From NCBI GenBank assembly GCA_016777585.1, contig JADHRD010000004.1, positions 1 through 51,691 of the forward strand: DNA of 51,691 nt. Reading direction: 5' to 3'. The first letter of the stretch is position 1. The number at the start of each line of letters is the position of its first letter. The position numbers and the translations under genes are program-made. Shown piece after piece: positions 8,746 to 18,142 of this stretch. The notes under the pieces are model-generated. The model was not told the DNA's origin and did no database searches. It saw nothing but the letters and a program-made list of their open reading frames with translations. Source of the DNA: Rhodospirillales bacterium. GTDB taxonomy: Bacteria > Pseudomonadota > Alphaproteobacteria > Rhodospirillales > UBA2165.

Positions 8746-10089
8746 ATGAACAGCGACTCTCAGAGGCTTGACCTATTACAAGACCTTATCGTCAAAGCAA
8801 AGAAAAAGGGCGCCACCGCAGCCGATGCGGTTTTTATAGAGGCCAAATCTCTATCGGTAGCGCAACGGTTAGGTAACATGGAAAAGCTCGAAAGATCAGA
8901 GGGTTACGATATTGGTTTACGCACACTAATAGGCAACCGTCAAGCTATCGCGTCTTCCTCAGATTTCAGCCCTGAAGCGCTAGAAGAGCTTACAACTAGA
9001 GCTATTGCTATGGCTAAAGTCGTTCCCGAAGACCCTTTTTGTGGCTTAGCGGACCCAGATCAGCTTGCAACCAGTCAAATTGACGTTGATAGTTTTGATC
9101 CAAGTGAGCCTAGCGAAGAAACATTAATAGAATGGTCACAAAAGGCTGAAGATACAGCTCGTTCGGTTCAAGGAATAACAAATTCAGAAGGAGCAGAGGC
9201 CGGTTGGGGTTGCGCCAATATATCTGTTGTTGGAACAAATGGATTTTCTCACTCTTACGCTGGATCACATTATTCACTTAGTGTTTCAGTTTTGGCTGGC
9301 GAAGGAACTGGGATGGAGCGAGATTATGACTATACTGGTGCAGTATATGCTGAAGATATGCTTAGTCCAGAATTAGTGGGAAAAAACGCCGGGGAAAAAG
9401 CCGTAAAGAGGTTAAAACCAAGAAAAGCCAAAACTGCTCAAGTTCCTATAATTTATGATCCAAGAGTTTCAAGGGGACTATTAAGCCATTTAACTTCAGC
9501 AATTAATGGCTCATCGATAGCGCGTGGTACAAGTTTTTTAAAAGATAAAATGGGAGAGCAAATCTTTTCAGAAGGTATAACAATTTGTGATGACCCTCAT
9601 AGACCTCGTGGGCTTCGCTCAAAACCCTTCGATGGCGAAGGAGTGACAAATAAAAAGCGAGAACTTGTAACCAACGGTGTTTTATCTTCCTGGGTTTTAG
9701 ATTTAAGGTCTTCAAGACAATTAGGTTTAGAAACTACAGGGCATGCCTCACGGGGAAGCGGCTCTCCTCCTTCACCATCAGCCACAAACGTCTATTTAGA
9801 GCCAGGTTTACAAAGCCCGAGGGAGCTAATAAATGATATCAAAAATGGCTTATATGTAACAGAGCTAATCGGAATGGGCGTAAACGGGCTCACTGGAGAC
9901 TATAGTCGTGGTGCAGCTGGTTTTTGGATTGAAAATGGTGAGATCACCTACCCCGTAAGCGAAATAACAATCGCCGGAAATTTAAATGATATGTTTTTAC
10001 GTCTTTCGCCTGCCAATGATCTTGAATTTCGGTACGGTATTGATGCGCCAACAATTAGAATTGAAGGCATGACTTTAGCAGGAAAATAA
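8746..10089 (+). CDS. pmbA: TldD/PmbA family metalloprotease (PmbA/TldE subunit)
   Basis: A 447-residue cytoplasmic protein. PmbA (TldE) forms a heterodimer with TldD and unfolds and cleaves small peptides; in Escherichia coli it acts in microcin maturation and CcdA antitoxin decay. The family shows in GYDIGLRTLIGNRQAIASSS, the central domain and the C-terminal GMGVNGLTGDYSRGAAGFW. PmbA lacks the HExxxH zinc site that TldD carries, and none is seen here. GGAG lies ten bases before the ATG. The TldD partner is not in this window. Confidence 0.93.
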   Translation: MNSDSQRLDLLQDLIVKAKKKGATAADAVFIEAKSLSVAQRLGNMEKLERSEGYDIGLRTLIGNRQAIASSSDFSPEALEELTTRAIAMAKVVPEDPFCGLADPDQLATSQIDVDSFDPSEPSEETLIEWSQKAEDTARSVQGITNSEGAEAGWGCANISVVGTNGFSHSYAGSHYSLSVSVLAGEGTGMERDYDYTGAVYAEDMLSPELVGKNAGEKAVKRLKPRKAKTAQVPIIYDPRVSRGLLSHLTSAINGSSIARGTSFLKDKMGEQIFSEGITICDDPHRPRGLRSKPFDGEGVTNKKRELVTNGVLSSWVLDLRSSRQLGLETTGHASRGSGSPPSPSATNVYLEPGLQSPRELINDIKNGLYVTELIGMGVNGLTGDYSRGAAGFWIENGEITYPVSEITIAGNLNDMFLRLSPANDLEFRYGIDAPTIRIEGMTLAGK

Positions 10090-10156
10090 AATTTTAGAAG
10101 ACTTAAGTATATAAGTTAATCCGAAAATAAAAGTAATATCCAGAGGACGCAATAAT

Positions 10157-11935
10157 TTGGGATATCAATCTGCTACACAAGTTAATTCTACAAAGGTATT
10201 AATGCTTCGCTTATTTAAAGAGAGCATTCGGCCCTACTTCCTATGGATTATTTTAGCATTAGGCTGTATGGCAATCGTCGCTGCAGCTACTGCAGCGAGT
10301 GCTTGGTTAATGAAACCTGTCATCAACGAGGTTTTTTTTGAAAAGAATAAAGCTCTACTCTGGATTATTTCGCTTGCAGTTTTTTTTACGTTCACGATTA
10401 AAGGGATCGCCAATTACGGACAAGCTGTTTTAATGAGTTATGTTGGACAACGGATTATTACTGATACCCAACATCGTTTGTACTCGCACTTGTTAGGCTT
10501 GGAGATTTCTTTTTTTAACAATATACAGACGGGTAACCTTATCTCTCGATTTACAATCGATATCAACATGATGAGAACAGCTGTATCAAATGCTCTTACC
10601 GGTTTTGGGAAAGATTTTTTATCTCTTATTGGATTAGTCGGAGTTATGTTCTGGCAGGACTGGCAGCTTGGATTAATAGCATTCATAGTTTTCCCAATAG
10701 CGGTTATTCCTATCGTCCGTATTGGCAAGAGAATGCGGGCCGTTACGGTAAATACACAAGTGGAAATGGGCCAATTTACGACTCTTTTACAACAAACATT
10801 CCAAGGGGTAAGGGTTGTAAAATCTTATGGCATGGAAGGTTATGAAAAAAATAGAGTAAAAGAAATAGCTGAGAGAATTTTTTCATTAGTATTTCGATCA
10901 GCCAGAATAAGATCCTTGGCAAGCCCAATTATGGAAAGTTTGGGCGGTGTCGCCATAACAATGGTAATAGCTTATGGAGGACATCAAGTCATTACTGAGA
11001 ATTTGGATGCAGGTTCTTTTTTCTCTTTTATTACGGCTTTACTGCTGGCTTATGAGCCGATGAAGAGATTAGCAAATTTAAATGCCAGTCTTCAAGAGGG
11101 TTTGGCAGGGGCTCAGCGCCTTTTTGAGATTTTAGATCGTAGTACATATGTAGAGGAAACAAAGAATCCCAAAAAATTAAATGTTGATGGTGGTGAGATA
11201 AACTTCCAAAATGTTGGGTTTTCATATGATGCTAACACAATAACTTTATCAGATATAAATTTACTTGTACCAGCAGGTAAAACCGTCGCACTAGTAGGGG
11301 CATCGGGGGCAGGTAAGTCAACCATACTAGATCTAATACCAAGGTTTTATGATACAAACAAAGGCAGTATTTTAATAGATGGTACCAATATTAAATTAGC
11401 AACTATCAAAAGCCTTCGTAAATCAATGGCCCTTGTGAGCCAGGAAATTATTTTGTTTGATGATACTATTGAGGCAAATATTGCTTATGGACAAACTAAT
11501 GCCCCAAAAGAGAAGATTATTGAAGCCGCCAAAAATGCCGGAGCCCATAATTTTATTAATAACATGCCTCTCGGCTATGATACTCTTGTAGGTGAGAGAG
11601 GAATGAAGATCTCGGGTGGTCAACGGCAACGCATCGCTATTGCACGAGCAATGTTAAAGAATGCTCCTATCTTACTGCTTGATGAAGCAACATCTTCGCT
11701 CGATACAGAATCTGAGCGTTTTGTCCAAAACGCTCTAAAAAAATTGATGGTGGGGCGAACAACGTTAGTAATTGCTCACAGATTATCTACGGTTATAGAT
11801 GCAGACTTAATTTACGTGATAGATCAAGGACGAATACTCGAATCGGGAACTCATGCTCAATTAATAAAAAAGAACGGTACTTACAAAGATTTATATGCCC
11901 TACAGTTTAGTCAAAGAAATAAAAAATCCAATTAG
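10157..11935 (+). CDS. msbA: MsbA-like ABC exporter (lipid A flippase)
   Basis: A 592-residue half-transporter: an N-terminal membrane domain with about six helices (residues 25-310) followed by a nucleotide-binding domain. The latter has Walker A GASGAGKST (about 380-388), the signature ISGGQRQR (about 484-491) and Walker B ILLLDEATSSLD (about 503-514). MsbA moves core-lipid A across the inner membrane, and the four lipid A genes that follow support that substrate over a generic multidrug role. The start is a TTG with AGAGGA nine bases upstream; an ATG 15 codons later has no such site. Confidence 0.9.
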   Translation: MGYQSATQVNSTKVLMLRLFKESIRPYFLWIILALGCMAIVAAATAASAWLMKPVINEVFFEKNKALLWIISLAVFFTFTIKGIANYGQAVLMSYVGQRIITDTQHRLYSHLLGLEISFFNNIQTGNLISRFTIDINMMRTAVSNALTGFGKDFLSLIGLVGVMFWQDWQLGLIAFIVFPIAVIPIVRIGKRMRAVTVNTQVEMGQFTTLLQQTFQGVRVVKSYGMEGYEKNRVKEIAERIFSLVFRSARIRSLASPIMESLGGVAITMVIAYGGHQVITENLDAGSFFSFITALLLAYEPMKRLANLNASLQEGLAGAQRLFEILDRSTYVEETKNPKKLNVDGGEINFQNVGFSYDANTITLSDINLLVPAGKTVALVGASGAGKSTILDLIPRFYDTNKGSILIDGTNIKLATIKSLRKSMALVSQEIILFDDTIEANIAYGQTNAPKEKIIEAAKNAGAHNFINNMPLGYDTLVGERGMKISGGQRQRIAIARAMLKNAPILLLDEATSSLDTESERFVQNALKKLMVGRTTLVIAHRLSTVIDADLIYVIDQGRILESGTHAQLIKKNGTYKDLYALQFSQRNKKSN

Positions 11936-11956
11936 AGTACTAGATAAAAAATTATT

Positions 11957-12670
11957 ATGGCAACACCAAAATTTATTAAAAATATATCCCGCAATAGATT
12001 TATAAGAATATTAGCAAGTTCTATTGGAACTCGTTATATAGAATTGATTAAACGAAGTTGTAAATGGCAAGTGCGCAACTTCTCATCTCCTGAACAATTA
12101 ATCTCAGAGGGTAGTCCATTTATTGTCTGTTTTTGGCATGGTAGGTTATTGATGATGTCGCACGCATGGGCTTACGATCGTTCATTTAGGATGTTAATAT
12201 CAACTCACGCTGATGGCCAATTAATATCAAAAATAATTCAAAACCTTGGTTTTAAAACTATTAATGGCTCGTCTCAGCGGGGTGGCAGTCATGCGCTAAG
12301 AAAAATGACGCGGGCATTAACCAATGGTGACTGCATTGGACTTACACCAGATGGGCCCCGTGGTCCATACATGCAAGTTGGCATGGGCGCTATAATTCTC
12401 GCAAAATTATCCGGTGTACCAATTCTGCCTTTAACATATAGTGTCTCAAAGTGGAGAGTTCTCGGTAGCTGGGATAAATTTATTATCCCTATGCCGTTCT
12501 CCAAAGGAATTTTCATATGGGGGGACCCGATAAATGTATCCAAAAATACTGGAAAAGAAGAATTAGAAGAAATTCGTAAATTATTAGAAAGCAAACTTAA
12601 AAATATGACTAAAGAGGCAGATGGAATGATGGGACAATTAACACCCAACTTTCCCATTACAGAAAACTAG
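11957..12670 (+). CDS. DUF374 / lysophospholipid acyltransferase family protein
   Basis: 237 residues with the DUF374 pattern: CFWHGRLLMM near residues 58-67, THADGQLISKII, GSSQRGGSHALRKM, and LTPDGPRGP near 130-138. These match the glycerolipid acyltransferase fold, with the conserved His in FWHGR and the GPRG motif. In alphaproteobacteria these proteins sit in lipid A loci, and some add an acyl chain to lipid A or its precursor. The exact acceptor cannot be read from sequence. It starts 21 bases after the transporter, and its stop codon directly abuts the ATG of waaA (12670/12671). Confidence 0.88.
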   Translation: MATPKFIKNISRNRFIRILASSIGTRYIELIKRSCKWQVRNFSSPEQLISEGSPFIVCFWHGRLLMMSHAWAYDRSFRMLISTHADGQLISKIIQNLGFKTINGSSQRGGSHALRKMTRALTNGDCIGLTPDGPRGPYMQVGMGAIILAKLSGVPILPLTYSVSKWRVLGSWDKFIIPMPFSKGIFIWGDPINVSKNTGKEELEEIRKLLESKLKNMTKEADGMMGQLTPNFPITEN

Positions 12671-13948
12671 ATGCTTTTAAAAATATATCGCGTCATCACA
12701 ATTTTGGGGACCCCAATAATATCAATATACTTATATTATCGGAGGTTCATTGGCAAAGAAGATAAAAATAGGCATGATGAACGTATAGGGATTAGTAAAA
12801 TACCGAAACCTAATGGTTTTTTGTTCTGGGTCCACGCCGCGAGCATTGGCGAGTCGTTATCAGTAATCTCTTTAATAGAAAATTTATTAAAGAATTGCCC
12901 AAATAGTTATCTTATGATCACAACTGGCACGATAACGTCGGCAAAAATACTTAAAGATCGGTTACCCGATCGAGCATTTCATCAGTATGTACCGGTAGAC
13001 AAACCATCATATGTGTCGCGTTTTATCGAGCATTGGCGACCTGATGTTGCTCTCTGGACGGAGAGTGAATTCTGGCCTAACGTTATTTTTGCGACTCACA
13101 AGGCAGAAATTCCTCTACTATTACTTAATGGTAGAATTTCAGACAAATCATACGCTAAATGGCAAATCGCGCCAAGCCTTATGAAAGATATTTTAAATTG
13201 CTTTAATGTATGTTTTGGTCAATCGGAAGAGGATGTTTTGCGATTAAAGAAATTAGGCGCACCTAAAGCAAAAAACCTTGGTAACTTAAAATTTTCAGTC
13301 CCGCCCCTACCTGTTGATGCACAATGTCTAGATGAATTACAATCGCAGATAAGAAATCGACCCTTATGGTTGGCAGCGAGCACCCATTATCTTGAAGAAG
13401 ATATGATTACGAATATACATAGAAAACTTAAAAATATTCATAAAGACATATTGACTATTATAGTTCCAAGACAAGTAAATCGTGGTGAAAAAATTTCTCG
13501 CCTACTTGAAAAGAAAAATATTCCTTACGCCCTGCGCTCTCGGAATAATCCCATTACTCCTAGCACCCAAATTTATATTGCAGATACAATGGGCGAGCTT
13601 GGACTATTTTTTAGTCTTTCTGATATTGTTTTCATGGGAAAATCACTCGTTCCTCACGGGGGCCAAAATCCATTAGAGCCTTTAAAACTTGGCTGCGCTG
13701 TTGTCCATGGTCCTTACATGACTAATTTTCGGTGGATTTGTGAAGAAATGAAAAAATATGGTTGTTCTATTGAAGTTAGAACTATCGTAGAATGCTCCGA
13801 GTCTATCTGCCAATTGATAAATAAAATTCCCGAACGCAAAAAAATGATCCAAAAAGGTAATAAATTTATTGATTCTCAATCAGAGGTTGTTAGCTTGGTC
13901 ACAGGAGAGATATTAACCACTTTGGATTCTAAGTATGGGCCCACCTAA
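12671..13948 (+). CDS. waaA: 3-deoxy-D-manno-octulosonic acid (Kdo) transferase WaaA
   Basis: 425 residues, normal for WaaA/KdtA. It transfers Kdo from CMP-Kdo to the lipid A precursor at the cytoplasmic face of the inner membrane. Visible marks are a short N-terminal membrane anchor, HAASIGES near 55-62 with the catalytic Glu, WTESEFWPN, LLNGRISDKSY and the nucleotide-binding GGQNPLEP near 330. The ATG abuts the previous stop and the 3' end overlaps lpxK by 14 bases, so the genes are translationally coupled. Confidence 0.95.
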   Translation: MLLKIYRVITILGTPIISIYLYYRRFIGKEDKNRHDERIGISKIPKPNGFLFWVHAASIGESLSVISLIENLLKNCPNSYLMITTGTITSAKILKDRLPDRAFHQYVPVDKPSYVSRFIEHWRPDVALWTESEFWPNVIFATHKAEIPLLLLNGRISDKSYAKWQIAPSLMKDILNCFNVCFGQSEEDVLRLKKLGAPKAKNLGNLKFSVPPLPVDAQCLDELQSQIRNRPLWLAASTHYLEEDMITNIHRKLKNIHKDILTIIVPRQVNRGEKISRLLEKKNIPYALRSRNNPITPSTQIYIADTMGELGLFFSLSDIVFMGKSLVPHGGQNPLEPLKLGCAVVHGPYMTNFRWICEEMKKYGCSIEVRTIVECSESICQLINKIPERKKMIQKGNKFIDSQSEVVSLVTGEILTTLDSKYGPT

Positions 13949-14933
13949 ATTTTGGTTTGCAGAAACTCACTCTTTATTCTCCTTGTTAATGGAACCAATC
14001 AGTTGGTTTTATGAACTAATCCATAAAGCCAGACATAAAAAAACTAAACCCTGGATGGCTCCAATACCAGTGATTTGTATCGGAAATCTTTTAATTGGTG
14101 GTCAAGGTAAAACTCCAATAGCTCTCTCAATTGGGCAATTATTAAAAAACAAAGGTTTAAAAGTCCACTTTTTAAGTCGGGGTTATGGAGGTATAATCAA
14201 GGGCCCTATCAAGGTTAGTCCCTCTGAACATACTTCTCGTGAAGTTGGTGATGAGCCCCTCTTATTAGCGCAAGAATGCGAGACTTGGGTAAGCTCGAAT
14301 AGAACTCTTGGCATCCAGTCAGCATATCAAGATGGGGCTGAGATTATAATTACAGATGACGGTTTTCAAGATCCTTCAATAAATAAAGATTTGTCCATTA
14401 TAGTTATTGACGGGGAGGTTGGGTTTGGAAATGGTCGCCTACTGCCGTCAGGACCATTGCGAGAGAACATATATTTTGGTCTCTCAAGAGCGCAGGCAGT
14501 GGTAATAATGGGCAATGATCATTCTAACATTAAAGAAAAACTCAATGGTTTTTTATCCAATCAACATAGTAATGCCATAAAAGTTCTCGAAGCAACGATC
14601 GTTCCAAAAACTAATATCGGAAAAATAAAAAATACACGGCTTTATGCATTTTCTGGAATTGGTCACCCAAAAAAGTTTTTTGACACTTTAGAGAGAATTG
14701 GTTGTTGTGTCATTGCAAAAATTAATTTTAGAGATCACCATCAATTTAGTCCAAGAGAAGTCAAAGAACTGGTAAAATCTGCAAAAAAACAGGAGGCGAT
14801 GTTGGTTACAACCTCAAAAGACTATGCGCGCCTATCAAATGAGCAAAAAAAATATGTTACTGAAATCCTAGTAAAAGTTGAATGGGGGAATATTAATGAT
14901 CTTAAAATACTTCTAGAAAAAAACTTGCGATAA
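13935..14933 (+). CDS. lpxK: Tetraacyldisaccharide 4'-kinase LpxK
   Basis: 332 residues, typical size. It phosphorylates the 4' position of tetraacyldisaccharide-1-phosphate to make lipid IVA. The P-loop is GGQGKTP (about 55-61), after CIGNLLI. DDGFQD near 141-146 holds catalytic aspartates, and HHQFSPREV is a conserved C-terminal motif. An N-terminal hydrophobic stretch (LFSLLMEPISWFYEL) anchors it to the membrane. It overlaps waaA by 14 bases and is followed after four bases by the acyltransferase gene. Confidence 0.95.
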   Translation: MGPPKFWFAETHSLFSLLMEPISWFYELIHKARHKKTKPWMAPIPVICIGNLLIGGQGKTPIALSIGQLLKNKGLKVHFLSRGYGGIIKGPIKVSPSEHTSREVGDEPLLLAQECETWVSSNRTLGIQSAYQDGAEIIITDDGFQDPSINKDLSIIVIDGEVGFGNGRLLPSGPLRENIYFGLSRAQAVVIMGNDHSNIKEKLNGFLSNQHSNAIKVLEATIVPKTNIGKIKNTRLYAFSGIGHPKKFFDTLERIGCCVIAKINFRDHHQFSPREVKELVKSAKKQEAMLVTTSKDYARLSNEQKKYVTEILVKVEWGNINDLKILLEKNLR

Positions 14934-14937
14934 CCTT

Positions 14938-15864
14938 ATGTCAAATTTTACAACTTATAAAACTTGGTTTAGAGTCAGCATTATTAATCGAGTACTTGGA
15001 TTTATAGCAGCAGCATTAAATACTTTTTTTGCATGTCTTCCTGTTGATACGGCATCAACTTTCGGCGGGTGGATGGCTCGGCGCGTTGGGCCAAAACTAC
15101 GCGTAACAAAAAATGCAAGGAGAGAACTCAATATTGTTTTTCCTGACTTAAAAAATGAAGAAATTGAACTTATAATTATTCAAATGTGGGATAATCTAGG
15201 TCGCACTGCAGCTGAGCATCCACATCTGGCTAAATTCAATCCGTATCAAAAAAACGGACGGGTAAAAATAGAAGGTGCAGAATATATTGATCAACTAAAA
15301 GAGGACAATAAACCAGGGATCTTTTTTAGTGGTCATCTTGCAAATTGGGAGCTTGTCCCACTTGCTTCCACAAAACGTGGCTTACCTCTTCATTTAATTT
15401 ACCGAAAAGCCAATAATTTATTTTTTGATCGATTAGTTCAAAAAGGTCGCCTAGATACCGGCGGAAAATATTTTCCGAAGGGCCCTGCAGGTTCAAAAGG
15501 TATACTTAGAGTTCTCAACTCTGGTGATCATTTAGCAATGCTGATTGACCAAAAAATGAATGATGGTATTTCGGTTCCGTTTATGGGCCGCAATGCAATG
15601 ACAGCTCCAGCATTAGGACAATTAGCGAGAAAATATGATTGTCCTGTCGTACCTGTTCAGGTTTCACGGATTAAAGGAGCATATTTTAAAATTACCGTAC
15701 ACCCCCCTATAAAAATTGAAATAACTGATAATAAAAATTTAGATATTCATAATTTCATGACAAATATTAATAGTATTGTAGCTGATTGGATCAAAGAAAA
15801 CCCAGAACAATGGCTTTGGGTTCATAATCGTTGGCCTAACGTTCAAGAAACGCTACTTAAATAA
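14938..15864 (+). CDS. lpxL: LpxL/HtrB-like lipid A acyltransferase
   Basis: 308 residues of the lauroyl/myristoyl acyltransferase family, which adds secondary acyl chains to Kdo2-lipid IVA. There is an N-terminal membrane helix (about 15-35), the H-x4-E catalytic motif HLANWE at 133-138, and later AMLIDQKMNDGISVPFMG and PALGQLARKY. LpxL and LpxM cannot be told apart reliably from sequence, so the symbol is provisional. It ends the rightward lipid A block. Its last 12 bases overlap the 3' end of the oppositely oriented M23 peptidase gene. Confidence 0.88.
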   Translation: MSNFTTYKTWFRVSIINRVLGFIAAALNTFFACLPVDTASTFGGWMARRVGPKLRVTKNARRELNIVFPDLKNEEIELIIIQMWDNLGRTAAEHPHLAKFNPYQKNGRVKIEGAEYIDQLKEDNKPGIFFSGHLANWELVPLASTKRGLPLHLIYRKANNLFFDRLVQKGRLDTGGKYFPKGPAGSKGILRVLNSGDHLAMLIDQKMNDGISVPFMGRNAMTAPALGQLARKYDCPVVPVQVSRIKGAYFKITVHPPIKIEITDNKNLDIHNFMTNINSIVADWIKENPEQWLWVHNRWPNVQETLLK

Positions 15865-16668
15865 TTGCTCTGGGTCTAGGGGAGTTTTATTGAGCATAAC
15901 GCCAAGATGCAGATGCGGGCCAGTTGATCTCCCAGTACTCCCGATTAATCCTACCTCTTGACCTTTTAAAACACGATCACCAGTTTCAACCATAATTTTA
16001 CTTAAATGTATATACATTGAGGTGAGCCCTAAACCGTGGTTAATGATTAACATTTTCCCATTAAAGAACATATCTTCATTCGTAAAAACAACAACTCCAT
16101 CTGAAATCACTTTAACCGGAGTACCTGTTTTTGCGGCAATATCTAATCCATAGTGGGGCCTTCTTGGAACCCCATTTAAGATACGCCTAGACCCATAAAC
16201 CCCTGTTATAATGCCTTCAACAGGCAAAGAAAACCCTGCAACAAAAAGAGCATCAGGAATGTATTTTTTTCTTGCTATCTTTACCAGAGCCCGCTCATCT
16301 TTTATCCTTTTTAGATCATAGGCATTAGGTATTACTTTTCGTCTTGGTAGGCCGTTAATCTTCTGAATTTTAAAAAATTTTTTCACTAAGTTAAACTGAT
16401 GCTCAGCAACTAATTTTTCTTTATAAAAAACCTTTAAATTAGATTGTGTTTTCGCATCGGGTCCAAATCCAATCAAAAAATCTCCCTTTACTCCCTGTTT
16501 AATCTTTTTCTTATCTAAAAATATTTTTGAGTCTGACCTAGTCCACCCAACAATAAGCCCCCCCGGTATTGCGAGCCCCTTTAGTTTAAGGTCTTTAGCA
16601 CTGATGTTTCCACATGACATAAGGAGTATTGAGAAACTCAATAAAAAAAATGATGTAAAATGTTTCAA
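15853..16668 (-). CDS. Lipoprotein M23 family metallopeptidase (LytM domain)
   Basis: 271 residues with a lipoprotein signal: a hydrophobic N-terminus ending in the lipobox LMSC with the lipidated Cys at 19. The C-terminal half is a peptidase M23 domain with zinc ligands in RPHYGLDIA (His and Asp about 172-176) and HLHLG (about 252), so it may cut peptidoglycan cross-links or act as an envelope regulator. The start is TTG at 16668, overlapping the TGA stop of xseA (TTGA), with GAGG seven bases upstream. It thus forms a coupled pair with xseA and is convergent with the lipid A block. Confidence 0.9.
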   Translation of the reverse strand: MKHFTSFFLLSFSILLMSCGNISAKDLKLKGLAIPGGLIVGWTRSDSKIFLDKKKIKQGVKGDFLIGFGPDAKTQSNLKVFYKEKLVAEHQFNLVKKFFKIQKINGLPRRKVIPNAYDLKRIKDERALVKIARKKYIPDALFVAGFSLPVEGIITGVYGSRRILNGVPRRPHYGLDIAAKTGTPVKVISDGVVVFTNEDMFFNGKMLIINHGLGLTSMYIHLSKIMVETGDRVLKGQEVGLIGSTGRSTGPHLHLGVMLNKTPLDPEQLFK

Positions 16669-18059
16669 TTTTTATCCTCATCACCATCTTTATTAATCGG
16701 ATAATTTTTTTCTTTATTTATAGTCGCATCAACCTGCCCATCTCGAAGTGTAATATTAATGCTCATTCCTTTCTTTAATTTTTTTGAGGAAAAAATTGGT
16801 TTGGCACGTCGATCTCGGATCAACGCAAATCCTCGATCGAGAATATTTTGGTAAGAAACGGCTTCTAGCCTTAGGCCAAGTGTTTCTAACTTATATGATT
16901 TCTGATCATAAAACCGGTGTAATGATTTCTGCCAAGCCTTTAAGTGGCTTATTAAGTAATTTTCTTTAGAAACTAGCTGCTGTTCTGGACTAATCAATCC
17001 TGCAGAGATTTTAGCAACTAAATTTAACAAACCATTTAAATAATTATTTTTAGCATTTATTAAGCGCTCAGAGCGATCATCTAAGCGCTGCATAACCTCC
17101 TCAATCAATCTCTTTGGGTCATATAAACCGCGGGCCAAACTCTCCATATTTTTATTATGACCCTGAAGAGTTCTCAGAATTGTGCGTTGTATCCGAGTCT
17201 CATGATTTAGAATCATTGATAATAACTCATCTTTTATCGGGACCACCATTTCTGCAGCAACAGATGGGGTAGCCGCTCTAATATCCGAGGCAAAGTCAAT
17301 AAGAGTTGTATCAGTCTCATGTCCAATTGCCGAAATCAGGGGAATATTACTTTCTGCAACCGTTCTTAAAACAATTTCCTCATTAAACGCCCATAAGTCT
17401 TCTATACTTCCCCCACCTCGTGCAACTATTATCACGTCAGGACGTTGCAGCTTACTGGTCGGACTAATATTATTAAACGTCCTAATACCTTCGCAAACCT
17501 GCTCAGCTGCTAAATCTCCCTGGACGTTAGCCGGCCATAGCAAAACAAAACTTGGAAATCTATCACCTAATACTCGCAATATGTCTTGGATTACGGCTCC
17601 AGTCGGAGAAGTAATTAATCCAATGCAATTTGGAATAAAAGGAATAGATTTTTTCTTATCTTCGTCAAACAATCCTTCACTAAACAACTTCTTACGACGC
17701 TCTTCAATAAGTTTTAGCAGAGCTCCTTCACCAGCTATCTCTAAATTCTCAATTACGATTTGGTAATTCGAACGACCAGCGTAAGTAGTGAGTCTTCCCG
17801 TTACTATTACCTCCATACCATCCTCAGGCATATGAGAAAGCCTGGGCACAGTTCCTTTCCAGCAGACACCATCTAATACAGATGTATTATCTTTAAGTGT
17901 TAGGTAAAGGTGCCCTGAGCTAGCTTGTGTAAATCTTGAGATTTCGCCTCTCACACGGACATGAGAGAAATTTTCCTCAACGGATCTTTTTAGAGTTTGA
18001 GAAATCTCACTTACAGAAAATATTGGTCTATTATCACCAACAACATTTATTTGGGTCAT
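16665..18059 (-). CDS. xseA: Exodeoxyribonuclease VII large subunit
   Basis: 464 residues, normal for XseA. With several XseB subunits it degrades single-stranded DNA. The N-terminal OB-fold (about 1-110) contains FSHVRVRGEISR and GHLYLTLKD; the catalytic domain has LITSPTGAVIQDIL, IIVARGGGSIEDLWAFNEE and SAIGHETDTTL near 150-260; a long coiled region follows. The pairing with a divergent purD is common in alphaproteobacteria. XseB is not in this window. The stop overlaps the next gene's start. Confidence 0.96.
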   Translation of the reverse strand: MTQINVVGDNRPIFSVSEISQTLKRSVEENFSHVRVRGEISRFTQASSGHLYLTLKDNTSVLDGVCWKGTVPRLSHMPEDGMEVIVTGRLTTYAGRSNYQIVIENLEIAGEGALLKLIEERRKKLFSEGLFDEDKKKSIPFIPNCIGLITSPTGAVIQDILRVLGDRFPSFVLLWPANVQGDLAAEQVCEGIRTFNNISPTSKLQRPDVIIVARGGGSIEDLWAFNEEIVLRTVAESNIPLISAIGHETDTTLIDFASDIRAATPSVAAEMVVPIKDELLSMILNHETRIQRTILRTLQGHNKNMESLARGLYDPKRLIEEVMQRLDDRSERLINAKNNYLNGLLNLVAKISAGLISPEQQLVSKENYLISHLKAWQKSLHRFYDQKSYKLETLGLRLEAVSYQNILDRGFALIRDRRAKPIFSSKKLKKGMSINITLRDGQVDATINKEKNYPINKDGDEDKN

Positions 18060-18142
18060 ATTTTAGTTTTCAACCATGACTTTTTAAAAATTTATGCTAC
18101 AACTCGACGAGAGTAAAACAAGCAGATTTTGCGGGGTTACAA

